From positions 805,501 through 869,500 of the forward strand of contig NZ_CP095848.1 of the NCBI RefSeq assembly GCF_023101345.1: a DNA stretch of 64,000 nt, given 5' to 3'. Origin of the DNA: Hymenobacter sublimis (GTDB lineage: Bacteria; Bacteroidota; Bacteroidia; Cytophagales; Hymenobacteraceae). The notes under the pieces are model-generated. The model had not been told where the DNA came from. It did no database searches and saw nothing but the letters and a program-made list of their open reading frames with translations. Position numbers and translations under genes: made by a program. Each line of letters begins with the position of its first letter. Position 1 is the first letter of the stretch. This document shows positions 1-8,948 of the stretch, piece by piece.

Positions 1-17
1 CGCTCTCTAAACAACCC

Positions 18-1499
18 CTATGCAACAGGGTTCAATTCCAGATTGCGGGCGCGCGAAATTGCCAGCAGGCCCAGGAAGGTAAGCAATCCGTTCAGAATCA
101 GAATCTCAAACCCGAATTCGTAGCCCCACCAGGTTTTTGAGTTGGCGTTGATAAACCACGTCAGCAGGGGCGCCACAATGCACACGGGTAGCACCAGCTT
201 GTCGTGCAGGCCGCGGCTGGTGAAAATGCCGAAGGAATACAGCCCCAGCAACGGCCCGTAGGTGTAGCCGGCGGCTTTAAACACGGAGGTAATTACGCTC
301 TGGTCGTTGATGGCCCGGAAAATTAGGATGATGACGATGAGCACCAGCGAGAAGCCAAAGTGAGTATACTGCCGAATGCGCTTCTGCTGATCCTCCGGGT
401 ACTTGCTGATAACGAGCATGTCCACGCAGAAGGAGGTAGTAAGCGCCGTCAGGGCCGAATCGGCGGAGGCGTAGGTAACAGCAATAATGCCCAGGATAAA
501 CACGATGCCCGCAAACAGCGAGAAGTGGTTGGTAGCCAGCAGCGGAAACACATTGTCGCCAATGACTTTGCCGGTAGCAGGGTTGGTAGGTAGGGCAATG
601 CCTTTGGCGGCCGCAAACTGATACAGCAACACGCCCAGGGAAAGAAAAAACACGTTTACCAGCACAATGGCAATGGTAAACCAGAACATATTTTTCTGGG
701 CGTCTTGGAGGTTGCGGCAGCTCAGGTTTTTCTGCATCAGGTCCTGGTCGAGGCCAGTCATCACAATGGTAATGAAGGCCCCGGAGGCAAACTGCTTCCA
801 GAAGAACTTATCGTCCTTGGGGTCAGAGAAATACACCTGCGACATGGCGCTTTCCTTCACCGTTTTCACCAGTCCGGCAAAGCCCAGGTTTAGCTCATCG
901 GCCATCAGGTAAATGCTCACGGCCACGCACACGAGCATGGCCATGGTTTGGAAAGTATCGGTCCAGAGGATGGTTTTGAGGCCCCCGCGGAAGGTATACA
1001 GGTAAATCAGGAAGATGCTGACCGACACGGTAACGGCAAACGGCACCCCCAGCTGGTCGAATACGGCAAACTGCAGCACGCCCGCCACCAGGAACAGCCG
1101 AAACGCCGCCCCCACCGCCCGCGAAATCAGGAAAAACAAAGCCCCGGTTTTGTAGCTCCAGAAGCCAAACCGCTGCTCCAGGTAGGTGTAAATGCTCACC
1201 AGCCGCATGCGGTAGTAGAGCGGCATAAGCACCGTGCCAATTACCACGTAGCCCACCGTGTAGCCCAACACCACCGCCATGTAGCTCCAGCTCTGGGAGG
1301 CCACCATGCCCGGAATCGAAATAAACGTAACCCCCGACAGCGAGGTGCCAATCATGGCAAACGCCACCATGTACCAGGGCGCGTTGCGGTTGGCAATAAA
1401 GAACGATTCGCTGGTGGCCTTCCGGGAAGTGAGGTAGGCAATAATGATGAGGACCACGAAGTAGCCCGCAATCAGGCTCAGCACAAGGGTAGGGGACAT
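18..1499 (-). CDS. Sodium:solute symporter (SSS family)
   Basis: This 493-residue polytopic inner-membrane protein has about 13 hydrophobic segments and matches the sodium/solute symporter family, which imports sugars, amino acids or similar solutes with Na+. The segment GTSLSGVTFISIPG (residues 51-64), just after the first helix, is typical of the family's unwound first core helix. The length is normal for a complete SSS transporter. The start is the ATG followed directly by the first transmembrane helix. The substrate cannot be read from sequence. Neighbours give no pathway hint: the next gene upstream is an unrelated hydrolase, separated by an inverted repeat. Family is secure, substrate unknown. 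Confidence 0.9.
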   Translation of the reverse strand: MSPTLVLSLIAGYFVVLIIIAYLTSRKATSESFFIANRNAPWYMVAFAMIGTSLSGVTFISIPGMVASQSWSYMAVVLGYTVGYVVIGTVLMPLYYRMRLVSIYTYLEQRFGFWSYKTGALFFLISRAVGAAFRLFLVAGVLQFAVFDQLGVPFAVTVSVSIFLIYLYTFRGGLKTILWTDTFQTMAMLVCVAVSIYLMADELNLGFAGLVKTVKESAMSQVYFSDPKDDKFFWKQFASGAFITIVMTGLDQDLMQKNLSCRNLQDAQKNMFWFTIAIVLVNVFFLSLGVLLYQFAAAKGIALPTNPATGKVIGDNVFPLLATNHFSLFAGIVFILGIIAVTYASADSALTALTTSFCVDMLVISKYPEDQQKRIRQYTHFGFSLVLIVIILIFRAINDQSVITSVFKAAGYTYGPLLGLYSFGIFTSRGLHDKLVLPVCIVAPLLTWFINANSKTWWGYEFGFEILILNGLLTFLGLLAISRARNLELNPVA

Positions 1500-1506
1500 T
1501 TGTTAG

Positions 1507-1624
1507 CTATTAGCTGATGGCTGTTAGCTGTTGGCTTTTTCGGGTAAGGATGCAAACACCAGTACGCGTAGCAACGTCAGCAAACAGACATCAAAGCTAA
1601 CAGCTAATAGCCAAAAGCTAATAG
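1507..1624. repeat. Intergenic inverted repeat, family B (AGCTATTAGC type)
   Basis: Two arms of about 32 bp (1507-1538 and 1593-1624) are near-perfect reverse complements. They are built from short units such as CTATTAGCT, TTAGCTGTT and GCTTT. The element fills the gap between the MBL hydrolase and the symporter. A related copy lies at about 42993-43117. Confidence 0.7.
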
Positions 1625-1632
1625 TCCGCTTC

Positions 1633-2649
1633 CTACTCCCACTCCGCCCAGCGGAGCACCTGGCCCACGGCCGGCACGTGCAACTCGCCGCGCAGCATCT
1701 GGCCATTAGCCACTAACTGCAGCTCCCGGATAGGCTCGGAGGCGGGCTCATCGGAGAGGTCGAAGGTGCCGTAGTGCATGGGCACGAGGTGGCCGGCGCG
1801 CAGCAAGTTGGCCGCTTTGGCTGCCTCATGAGGATTTACGTGGCTGAGCTGCATCATGTAGGGTGGCTTGTAGGCCCCAATGGGCAGCAATACAATATCA
1901 AGGGGGCCAAACTGCTTTTCTATTTCCTCGAAGTGGCCGCCCATGGCCGTGTCGCCCATGAAGTAGATGGTGCGGCCATCGGGTAGGCGCAGCAGAAAAG
2001 AGCCCCAGAGCACCCGGTTCATATCGAACAAGCCGCGGCGGTGCCAATGCGAAGCAGGCAGGTAAAACAGTTCAAACGGCGCCTCGGGGCCCAAATCGAA
2101 CTGCTGCCACCAGCCAGCCTCCTGCACGGGCAGGTTACGGGCCATGCCTCGCACCAGCCGCGCCATACCCAGGGGCCCAAACGCCCGCAATTGCGGATTC
2201 TGGCGGGCCAGCAGCTTCACCGACTTCTCATCCAGATGGTCGCGGTGGCCGTGGCTGAGCAGCAGGTAGTCGAGACCGGTGAGGTCCTCGGGCCGGCAGG
2301 GTAAGGGGTGGCGGTGGCGCAGCCCCAAGGACGAATACAGCACCGGGTCGAAGAGCAGGGTTTTGCCCGCTACCCGCAGCAGAAACGAGGCGTGTCCTAG
2401 CCATACTAAGCCCTCATCTTGGCTTTGCAGAAAAGCTGTGCAGTCTACTACCTCAGGCACCCAGGTATCGGTCTTCTTTTCCTCCTTCTGCGGATTCTCA
2501 CTTAGCTGCCACTTAATGACTGTGCCGAAGCTGGGCTCGTACAGTTCCTCTCCGTTGCAGTACTCAGCCCCTATCATCTTATTGCCGAGGTAGCCTTTTT
2601 TGATAATGGGCAGTTGAGGATTACTGACAAAGCGGGGAGTGGAGGCCAT
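1633..2649 (-). CDS. MBL-fold metal-dependent hydrolase (UlaG/NAPE-PLD-like)
   Basis: This 338-residue protein has the metallo-beta-lactamase signature SHGHRDHLD at residues 132-140, giving the H-x-H-x-D-H dinuclear metal site. Further candidate ligands are H201/H203, D233 in MGDTAM and H292 in PMHYGTF. The order and spacing resemble the UlaG/NAPE-phospholipase-D-like branch, whose members hydrolyse phosphodiester or lactone substrates. A roughly 75-residue N-terminal extension precedes the fold, as in NAPE-PLD-like members. No signal peptide is seen, so it is probably cytoplasmic. It stands alone between two palindromic repeats. The substrate is unknown. Confidence 0.85.
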   Translation of the reverse strand: MASTPRFVSNPQLPIIKKGYLGNKMIGAEYCNGEELYEPSFGTVIKWQLSENPQKEEKKTDTWVPEVVDCTAFLQSQDEGLVWLGHASFLLRVAGKTLLFDPVLYSSLGLRHRHPLPCRPEDLTGLDYLLLSHGHRDHLDEKSVKLLARQNPQLRAFGPLGMARLVRGMARNLPVQEAGWWQQFDLGPEAPFELFYLPASHWHRRGLFDMNRVLWGSFLLRLPDGRTIYFMGDTAMGGHFEEIEKQFGPLDIVLLPIGAYKPPYMMQLSHVNPHEAAKAANLLRAGHLVPMHYGTFDLSDEPASEPIRELQLVANGQMLRGELHVPAVGQVLRWAEWE

Positions 2650-2703
2650 GAAGCGCGGCAGAAAAGAAGCGGTAGAAATCGGTCAAAGAAACGCTAAAAA
2701 GCC

Positions 2704-2803
2704 GTCATCCTGAGCCCAGCGAAGGACCTAATTACGCCAGCCCGGTAATCGTACGAACGGCTCGGGCTGGCGTAAGCAGGTCCTTCGCTGCGCTCAGGAT
2801 GAC
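2704..2803. repeat. Palindromic intergenic repeat, family A
   Basis: An imperfect palindrome of 100 bp starts GTCATCCTGAGC and ends in its near reverse complement GCGCTCAGGATGAC. The arms contain AGCGAAGGACC and a matching GGTCCTTCGCT, with an inner TTACGCCAGCCCG/CGGGCTGGCGTAA pair. Similar elements recur in the window (see 22228, 26551, 27714, 42099, 44442, 55549). Confidence 0.85.
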
Positions 2804-2824
2804 AAATGCTTCTCGGTCGGAATA

Positions 2825-3397
2825 TTAAAACCCAAAAGGGGCACCCGAATTGTACAGCGGCGAGTAAGCTCCAGGGTAGGTGCTGGCTCCGTTGCTGACA
2901 CGCACCCCGCCCGAGACAGAGAAATTCTCCGTGATATGGTAGTCGGCGCGCAGGTTCACGCCAGAGCCCAGGTTGCCGCCAAAGCCCGCGTAGGGGTTTA
3001 CTGGTGCGCCAGCGGTAGGGGTAAGGTCTTTCCAGGCGGAGCCTGTGAGCAGCAGCCGCGGCGACAGTGCATACTGACCGCCGCCCTGCAGCAGGTAGCG
3101 GTTCTGGGTCGTAGTGGCCAGGCGGTTACCTTCTCCGAAAGGAGCATAGGCCCTGCCCGGCACCGTGCGCAGGTAAGTAACGCCCCCGAACACGGACAAG
3201 CGCGGCGTAACCGGCACCGATACGGTGGGACTGAGGTAGGTAGCCGAGCCGTAGCGGCCCGCAAACATGGCGCCGGCGTTCAGACTATACGAAGGCCGGA
3301 GCCCCAGGCGCGGTGCGGGCACCTCGGGCTGCACCTGGGCCTGCGCGGCTCCCATTAGGAGCACACCAAAAGGCAGAAGGAAAAGAAAACGAAGCAT
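2825..3397 (-). CDS. Secreted hypothetical protein, possible outer-membrane beta-barrel
   Basis: I place the start at the ATG at 3397, giving 190 residues. From there a clear signal peptide follows (MLRFLFLLPFGVLLMGAAQAQ, cleavage after AQA). The open frame extends upstream to 3712 but that part has no coding character and runs over the divergent neighbour. The mature protein is rich in Gly, Ser, Tyr and alternating hydrophobic residues and ends in Phe, which suggests a small outer-membrane or surface beta-structured protein. No catalytic motif is visible. A family A repeat follows the stop codon. Function unknown. Confidence 0.7.
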   Translation of the reverse strand: MLRFLFLLPFGVLLMGAAQAQVQPEVPAPRLGLRPSYSLNAGAMFAGRYGSATYLSPTVSVPVTPRLSVFGGVTYLRTVPGRAYAPFGEGNRLATTTQNRYLLQGGGQYALSPRLLLTGSAWKDLTPTAGAPVNPYAGFGGNLGSGVNLRADYHITENFSVSGGVRVSNGASTYPGAYSPLYNSGAPFGF

Positions 3398-3517
3398 AGC
3401 GAGGCGGCCGGAGCCGTTGGGTGAACCGGCAACTAAGGTACGAAACGCCGGGCGGCCCGTCAGCGTGCCCGGGTCCAAAAAAACAGCCAACTTCGCTTTA
3501 AAGTTATAGTCAAGTTT

Positions 3518-4171
3518 ATGTCGGAATTTCAATCTTACCAGCGCTTTGCAAACGTGGAAGTTGCGCAACCCCTGCTCCAACTGCTGCATCAGCACAACAT
3601 TCCCTACGAAACCAAGCTCGACCAGCCTCGCATCGATCCGTCGTTTGCCTTCAACCCTACCAACTCCTACTTCGTGGTGCAACTGCGGCCCGAGGATTTT
3701 GAGGTTGCGCAAACCCTGGAACTGGACGCCAACGATGCGCTAACGGCCAGCGCTGCTCCCGACCACTACCTGTTTAACTTCCCCGATGAGGAGTTGCTCG
3801 ATGTGCTACTCAAGCCCGATGAGTGGAACAGCTTCGATGTAGCCCTGGCCCGCCGCATCCTGCGCCAGCGCGGCCACGACGTGAGTCCGGCCCTGATGGA
3901 GCGCCTGCGCCAGCAGCGCCTCCAGGATCTGGCCCGGCCCGAACCGTCACAAAAGGCCTGGATTCTGTTTGGCTACGCCATGGCCTTGCTCGGCGGCATT
4001 GTGGCCGTATTTATTGGCTGGCACCTGTATTCGCACAAAAAGCAACTGCCCAATGGCCAGCAGGTGCTGGCCTTCCAGCCCCGCGACCGGGCCCACGGCT
4101 TCCGTATTCTGGTGCTGGGCAGCGTATGTTTCCTCCTGGCTTTGGCGTTCCGGTTCCTGTTAGACGATTAA
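3518..4171 (+). CDS. Hypothetical protein with two C-terminal membrane helices
   Basis: This 217-residue protein has a soluble N-terminal half of about 145 residues and two hydrophobic segments: WILFGYAMALLGGIVAVFIG near residue 150 and ILVLGSVCFLLALAFRFLL at the C-terminus. The N-terminal part (residues 1-60, reading YQRFANVEVAQPLLQLL and onward) has the shape of a DUF2007-like small alpha/beta domain followed by a charged helical stretch, but I hold that resemblance loosely. The start is the first ATG after the divergent gene. The Bax-inhibitor gene follows about 100 bp downstream on the same strand. Function unknown. Confidence 0.75.
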   Translation: MSEFQSYQRFANVEVAQPLLQLLHQHNIPYETKLDQPRIDPSFAFNPTNSYFVVQLRPEDFEVAQTLELDANDALTASAAPDHYLFNFPDEELLDVLLKPDEWNSFDVALARRILRQRGHDVSPALMERLRQQRLQDLARPEPSQKAWILFGYAMALLGGIVAVFIGWHLYSHKKQLPNGQQVLAFQPRDRAHGFRILVLGSVCFLLALAFRFLLDD

Positions 4172-4268
4172 TGGAGGCAAAAAGCTCAGCGCCAAGTCAA
4201 ATGACAGCATAAACTTGTATTTTGGCCCGAACAACAGCATTATTCTAACCCTTCTTTTAACCGCTTCC

Positions 4269-5000
4269 ATGGAAGAATTTGTACCCGACGAGCAACAAAA
4301 CACGCAGCCTACCCTCCGCATCAGCGCCGAAGACGCGGCCCGGATTCAGGGCGCCTTTATGCAGCAAGTGTACGGCTGGATGGCCGGGGCCCTAGCCCTT
4401 ACCGGCGGTGTAGCCATGTTGGTAGCATCTTCTGAAGTGGCCCTGGAATTTATTTTTAACCATATCGGCGTGTTTCTGGGCTTGTTCCTGGTGGAAGTGC
4501 TGCTGGTAAGCTTCCTCTCACGCAAGGCCCTGGAATGGTCAGTGGGCGTTACCTCGAGCGTGTTCATGGCCTACGCGGTAGTGAGTGGGGTAACGCTGAG
4601 CGTTATTTTCCTGGCCTACACTATGGGCTCCATTGCCTCCACGTTCTTTATCACGGCTGGTACATTTGGCGTCATGAGCCTCTACGGCTACTTCACGCGC
4701 ACGGACCTTTCCCGTTGGGGTAACATCTTGATGATGGGGCTAATTGGGCTGATTCTGGCGTCCGTAGTGAACCTGTTTCTGCACAGTGAGGTGCTGTACT
4801 GGGTTGCTACCTTCGTCGGCGTCATCGTCTTTGTGGCCCTTATTGCTTACGATACCCAGAAGCTGAAAATGCTGGCTTTCATGGGCCTCGAAGATGAAGC
4901 TACCGACCGCAAAGCGGCCGTACTAGGTGCCCTCATCCTCTACCTCGATTTCATCAACCTGTTCCTGCTGCTGCTCCGCATCTTCGGTCGGCGGCGGTAA
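4269..5000 (+). CDS. Bax inhibitor-1/YccA family membrane protein
   Basis: This is a member of the BI-1 (TMBIM) family with seven hydrophobic segments after a polar N-terminus of about 30 residues. The C-terminal region IAYDTQKLK followed by a loop and LILYLDFINLFLLLLRI is characteristic: the two Asp residues of the YDTQ and LYLDFIN segments form the pH-sensing pair in bacterial BsYetJ-type calcium-leak channels. I start at the ATG at 4269 (243 residues), because the 18 extra upstream codons are a hydrophobic run without conserved features. A hairpin that could end transcription follows. The family is secure and the physiological role is uncertain. Confidence 0.9.
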   Translation: MEEFVPDEQQNTQPTLRISAEDAARIQGAFMQQVYGWMAGALALTGGVAMLVASSEVALEFIFNHIGVFLGLFLVEVLLVSFLSRKALEWSVGVTSSVFMAYAVVSGVTLSVIFLAYTMGSIASTFFITAGTFGVMSLYGYFTRTDLSRWGNILMMGLIGLILASVVNLFLHSEVLYWVATFVGVIVFVALIAYDTQKLKMLAFMGLEDEATDRKAAVLGALILYLDFINLFLLLLRIFGRRR

Positions 5001-5088
5001 AAGTGCAAGGGTGAGGTGGTGAAATGGTGCATTTTCAGCAGTAGCCCGCTTGCATCCTGCACCAGTTCAGTTCCTTGCAAAACAGAAC

Positions 5089-5121
5089 AAGCCCCTACTC
5101 TCTGCGCGAGGGTAGGGGCTT
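5089..5121 (+). terminator. Rho-independent-like hairpin after the BI-1 gene
   Basis: Arms AAGCCCCTAC (5089-5098) and GTAGGGGCTT (5112-5121) form a perfect 10-bp stem with a 13-nt loop. The T-tract is weak. It lies between converging genes and may serve both strands. Confidence 0.6.
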
Positions 5122-5195
5122 ATCTGTACCGGATATAGCGGGAAAAGTCAGGCGACGAATAGCCGTTTTCGGGGACCGACTAAATGGTGCTCGTT

Positions 5196-7043
5196 CTATT
5201 TGGCTTTACCGCTAAGCCAAGCCGCCCGGAACTTCTTTTGGGTTTTGGACAGTGGCCGGCCAGCCTGCTCATAAGGTACTACCGCTAGGTCGGAGTTTTC
5301 CTGGAGGGTGATGGGCACGGTCCGCACTCCGTCCCGGGCCCGCACCTGCACCTGTATCACGTCGCCGGGCTTGTGGGTAGAGAGAAAGGTTTGCACGGTC
5401 TTGGCATTGGTGGGCTTCTGGCCGTCCAGCTTCAGTACCACGTCCTCTCGGTCGAGGCCCGCGAGGTAGAACGGGCTGCCTAGCAGCGTGCTACCCAAGG
5501 TGGCGCTGCTGTCAGGGTTGAACTGCAAGCGGGCCTCCAAGCTAGCCTGACCGGCTTGGGCCCGGCGCATCAGCAGGCCGGCCGGAGCCAATAAGGCCTC
5601 GTAGTTGGGCAACTCATGCCCGGTAATGTGCTGGCGGAAAAACTGGCCGGCGAAGGTTGTGTCCTTGGTTACTTCGCCCAGCACCTGCTGCAGGTCGCGC
5701 AGGGTGTAGGGCTTGGCCGGGGCGTAGTTCTGCTGGGCACCGTGCTGCTGCCACAACGTGCGCATGTAGGTGTCCAGGTCGGTTTTGAAACGCTGGCGCA
5801 GCTCTAGGTCCAAGGCCAGTGCATTGCCTGCCCCAATGTAGTAGTAGCTCAGGTAAGTGTTCGAGCGGTTGTTGGGGTCAATGGCGGCGGCGGCATCCAC
5901 GAAAGGCGCCTGCTGGCTCATCTGCACCGGCGAATAGCGCTTGGGGCCCGGCATGGTCAGCATGGCGTCCACAATGCCACTGAGAGCTTCCTGGCAGTAC
6001 TGCTCGTCGGTATACACGCCGGCTCGGCGCAATAGCAGCTCCCCGTAGTACTGCGTAAAGCCTTCAGCAAACCACAGATTGCTGCTCATGTTGGCCCGCT
6101 GAAAGTCAAAGGGTTCCAAATCTTGAGGACGAAGGCGCTCCACGTTCCAGCTGTGGAAAAATTCGTGCGACACGGTACCGAGGTTGTCCAGGGCACCGGA
6201 GCCGCGCAGGGGGCGGTTGCTGGTGAGGCTGGTGGAGTTGCGGTGCTCCATGCCGTCGGAGCTGGTTTGGGGCAGATAGTTGGCTACGAAGGTGTAACGT
6301 CCAAAGTCGTAGTCGGGCAAGCCCCCGAAAATGGCGGCGGCTTCTTTGACTACCTTCTTGGTTTGCGCCACGTAAGCGTCGAGCTCGGCCGGCGTGCCCT
6401 CGTGTAGCACCTGCATTTCAATGGTTTTACCCTGTTCCTGCCAGGAGCGCACCTGCTGGGGGCCTAGGGAGGTAGGCGAGTCCATGAGGTACTGCAGGTT
6501 GGGAGCCATCCAGACTTCGTTGGTTGCGTCGGGCCGTAGCTGGGAGGCCACCGCCCAGCCCTGGGGAAGGACAAACGTAACCTGGGCCGGGCGCTGCTCT
6601 AGCCCCTGGGCGTAGGCCAGGGTAGCCGGTATGTTCAGGTGGGCGTGGCGGGCATCAATACCGGCGTAGGTACCGTCGGTCCGGTCACCAAATAAGGTAT
6701 AAGTGAAAATCACCGTGCCGTCGTGCCCGGCCACAGTCCAGCCGTAGGGGTCGGGGCGGCTCACAGTCAAAGTCTTGCCTTTAGCGTCAGTAGCTTGCAC
6801 GTCATATACGTTCTTAGCGAATTCGTGGAGGGCGTAGCGGCCAGGGGAGGAGCGGGCCATGCGCACTTGCAGAGGCCCGGCGGGCAGCTCCTTAAACGTG
6901 GCTATGATGCGGGCTTCGTGGTGCACCGCATTTGGGAAGGCAAGTTTGTATTGAACCGGAGCCTGGGCCTGAACTGGTTGGCTGAACGCTAGGGGCAGGG
7001 CCAGCAGCCACAGCGCGGCGAATTTCCGCATGATCATACGCAA
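5196..7043 (-). CDS. M61 family metallopeptidase with C-terminal PDZ domain
   Basis: This 615-residue exported peptidase has the zinc motif HEFFH at residues 293-297 and a downstream glutamate in WFAEGF (E327), the arrangement of the M61 glycyl-aminopeptidase family. The conserved GMEH segment (264-267) precedes it, and an N-terminal beta domain occupies roughly residues 30-190. Residues of about 490-590 look like a PDZ-type domain, including the AGLDREDVVLKLDG pattern. A signal peptide is present (LWLLALPLAFSQPVQAQA). The ATG at 7031 (MRKFAAL) is an equally good or better start than 7043. It probably acts in the periplasm on peptides with N-terminal Gly or Ala. It stands alone. Confidence 0.92.
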   Translation of the reverse strand: MRMIMRKFAALWLLALPLAFSQPVQAQAPVQYKLAFPNAVHHEARIIATFKELPAGPLQVRMARSSPGRYALHEFAKNVYDVQATDAKGKTLTVSRPDPYGWTVAGHDGTVIFTYTLFGDRTDGTYAGIDARHAHLNIPATLAYAQGLEQRPAQVTFVLPQGWAVASQLRPDATNEVWMAPNLQYLMDSPTSLGPQQVRSWQEQGKTIEMQVLHEGTPAELDAYVAQTKKVVKEAAAIFGGLPDYDFGRYTFVANYLPQTSSDGMEHRNSTSLTSNRPLRGSGALDNLGTVSHEFFHSWNVERLRPQDLEPFDFQRANMSSNLWFAEGFTQYYGELLLRRAGVYTDEQYCQEALSGIVDAMLTMPGPKRYSPVQMSQQAPFVDAAAAIDPNNRSNTYLSYYYIGAGNALALDLELRQRFKTDLDTYMRTLWQQHGAQQNYAPAKPYTLRDLQQVLGEVTKDTTFAGQFFRQHITGHELPNYEALLAPAGLLMRRAQAGQASLEARLQFNPDSSATLGSTLLGSPFYLAGLDREDVVLKLDGQKPTNAKTVQTFLSTHKPGDVIQVQVRARDGVRTVPITLQENSDLAVVPYEQAGRPLSKTQKKFRAAWLSGKAK

Positions 7044-7179
7044 AGAAATAGAGGAGAAGAAAGGAAACGCTAACCTAACAGGTCTTGACCAGAGCTAAAG
7101 CAGTTATTTGTCAGAATTGCCCAAGCTCAGCCTCGAAATAAGCTGTAGGCGCATTTCTCGTCGCTTTTCCAACTAGTTA

Positions 7180-7824
7180 TTACCGCCACACACTGGCTTC
7201 TACCATACCGCCAAAGAACTGACCCGCGAGCTGGGGTGACAGTCCCAACTGGGCTAGCTCGTCTTCAATTGGGGGCCGGTGCCGAGCGCTGATACCCGTC
7301 GTGAACCCGAAAAACCAGTACATCAGCTTAAGCAACGTGTGCTGCCACCAGCTGCGGGGCCGGGCAAAGTCAGCCAGCAGCCACCGGCCGCCGGGAACGA
7401 GCACGGCACCTACCCGCGCTGTGATGCTCCGAAGGCGGACGGGCGTAAACAAGTCGAGAAAAAAGAACGTAACGACGGCGTCAAAGCAGGCCGTCGGGGG
7501 CAGACAGGCCTCGGTGCCTAACTGGAACTCAATCTGGCTGAGGTGCTGGGGTAGGTGCCGCCGGGCCCAAGCTTCACTGCGGGCCAGCATCCGCCCCGAT
7601 GCTTCCACGTACACCACCCGCGCCTTCGGCTGGCGCTTTAACACTTGGCCCAGCACCCAACCCGTACCTCCGCCGATGATGAGGATACGGGGCCTACCGC
7701 TGGGCAAACCCGTATCCAGGGCAGCCTCCTGGGCCCGTTGCAAGGCGCGTCCGTACACCAGCCGGGCCAACGGGTCATAGAAGGAAGCCACAACATCAAA
7801 ACCCGAATCAGTAGGGCGAGGCAT
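7180..7824 (-). CDS. Class I SAM-dependent methyltransferase
   Basis: The SAM-binding motif I is ILIIGGGTGWVLGQ, followed by an acidic residue at the end of the next strand (VVYVEASGRML) and a motif IV-like FDAVVTFFFLDLF. This is a class I Rossmann methyltransferase. The longest open frame begins at 7914, but that overlaps the start of the divergent PAP2 gene (7903), so I prefer the ATG at 7824 (MPRPTDSGFD, 214 residues); 7842 is also possible. An ASFYDPLA segment before motif I is typical of UbiE-like small-molecule methylases. The substrate is unknown. It shares a short divergent region with the PAP2 gene. Confidence 0.82.
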   Translation of the reverse strand: MPRPTDSGFDVVASFYDPLARLVYGRALQRAQEAALDTGLPSGRPRILIIGGGTGWVLGQVLKRQPKARVVYVEASGRMLARSEAWARRHLPQHLSQIEFQLGTEACLPPTACFDAVVTFFFLDLFTPVRLRSITARVGAVLVPGGRWLLADFARPRSWWQHTLLKLMYWFFGFTTGISARHRPPIEDELAQLGLSPQLAGQFFGGMVEASVWR

Positions 7825-7902
7825 GCACAATGCTAACCGCATATTCGGGGTAGTAAAGCCGCGCTGGCCGCCAAACCGGCGCTGGTTTCGTATGCAGAGG
7901 CT

Positions 7903-8619
7903 ATGACTAGTCATCTGCGCCGGTTGCTGGCCGGCATCACCTTGTTTCTGACGGAGTTTGCCATCACGCTGGCCTTGGGTACGCTGGGCGTCGTCATCTT
8001 TCTGGCTTTGGGCCGGGAGGTGTTCGACCAGGACGCCGCCACGTTTGATGCGCAGGCTTTCCGCTGGTCAAGACAAATGCTGGGGGCCGAGCGGCAGCAG
8101 TGGGTAGAAGGAATAACGTTTCTGGCCTCCCGCAACTTCATTTCTGGGGCGGCTGGCTTACTCATCAATTGGTTTCTGCTGGTGCGGCGCCACCGCTGGT
8201 ATTCCCTGCTCATCCCAGTAGTTGCCTTGGGTAGCATCACGCTGAACTTGGTGCTGAAACAGCTCTACCAGCGGCCCCGCCCACTGCTGCCCCTTACGTC
8301 GGCTTCGGGCCTGAGCTTTCCCAGCGGGCATGCCATGATATCGGCCTCATTCTATGGCCTGCTCATCTATTTGGTATGGACGCACGTGCGCCGGCCTGGG
8401 CCACGCTATGCCCTGGTGGCCGCCCTGCTGGTTCTTATTTTACTCATTGGCTTAACGCGCGTGTACCTGCGGGTGCATTACGCCACGGATGTACTGGCGG
8501 GCTTTACGGCCGGAGCTGCGTGGTTGATAGTAGCTATTCCGCTACTGAAAAAGGTAGAGATGCTAGTAAAAAAACAATTCAAAAATCGGCTGCAATCAGC
8601 TGAAAAACAGCCTACATAG
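7903..8619 (+). CDS. PAP2-family phosphatase, copy 1
   Basis: This 238-residue integral membrane protein carries the three-part acid phosphatase signature of type 2 phosphatidic acid phosphatases: K-x6-RP at residues 119-127 (KQLYQRPRP), PSGH at 140-143 and R-x5-H-x3-D at 186-196 (RVYLRVHYATD). About six hydrophobic segments are visible. Family members dephosphorylate phosphatidic acid, phosphatidylglycerol phosphate or undecaprenyl diphosphate on the outer face of the membrane. A clear paralogue lies immediately beyond the tRNA-Leu gene. The exact lipid substrate cannot be assigned. Confidence 0.93.
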   Translation: MTSHLRRLLAGITLFLTEFAITLALGTLGVVIFLALGREVFDQDAATFDAQAFRWSRQMLGAERQQWVEGITFLASRNFISGAAGLLINWFLLVRRHRWYSLLIPVVALGSITLNLVLKQLYQRPRPLLPLTSASGLSFPSGHAMISASFYGLLIYLVWTHVRRPGPRYALVAALLVLILLIGLTRVYLRVHYATDVLAGFTAGAAWLIVAIPLLKKVEMLVKKQFKNRLQSAEKQPT

Positions 8620-8672
8620 AGCAGAATCGAAATATTTGGCCAGATATTTTTCAGGTTTTTTTGCGGCAAAGC

Positions 8673-8704
8673 TTGACACACGTCAAAAAAGCCACCTATC
8701 TTTG
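8673..8704 (+). promoter_or_regulatory. Bacteroidota-type promoter of tRNA-Leu
   Basis: The -33 element TTGACA begins at 8673 and an exact -7 element TATCTTTG lies at 8697-8704, with 21 bp between TTG and TA. This fits the Bacteroidota housekeeping promoter (TTG-N19-21-TAnnTTTG). The mature tRNA begins 46 bp downstream of the -7 element. Confidence 0.8.
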
Positions 8705-8750
8705 CAGCATCAAATGACCCCCACTGTGGTAGTCAGATGATAAAATTGCT

Positions 8751-8832
8751 GCGCTTGTGGCGAAATTGGTAGACGCGCTGTCTTCAGGCGGCAGTTCCGA
8801 AAGGTGTGAGAGTTCGAGTCTCTCCGAGCGCA
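8751..8832 (+). tRNA. tRNA-Leu (anticodon CAG)
   Basis: It folds as a class II tRNA. The acceptor stem is GCGCTTG with CGAGCGC plus discriminator A (8832). The D-arm is GCGAAATTGGTAGACGC. The anticodon stem CTGTC/GGCAG has loop TTCAGGC (anticodon CAG, reading CTG). There is a short variable arm, then the T-stem AGAG/CTCT with TTCGAGT. The CCA end is not encoded. It has its own promoter and terminator. Confidence 0.95.
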
Positions 8833-8834
8833 CG

Positions 8835-8867
8835 AAAGCCGATCCAGAAATGGGTCGGCTTTTTTGT
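8835..8867 (+). terminator. Terminator of tRNA-Leu
   Basis: The stem AAAGCCGATCC pairs imperfectly with GGGTCGGCTTT, followed by a run of T residues up to 8865. It directly follows the tRNA and precedes the second PAP2 gene. Confidence 0.8.
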
Positions 8868-8948
8868 TTGGGCCTCTTCTTGGCTTGGTGGTTAGCCAGT
8901 ATGAAAGTGGTTGGCGTACTTTCGGGCAGCTTGCTACCTCTGCGCTAT

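Noticed and set aside
8757..8948. N-terminal extension of the second PAP2 gene
   Set aside because: The first 26 codons are translated tRNA-Leu and the terminator follows; the true start is 8949 or possibly 8901.
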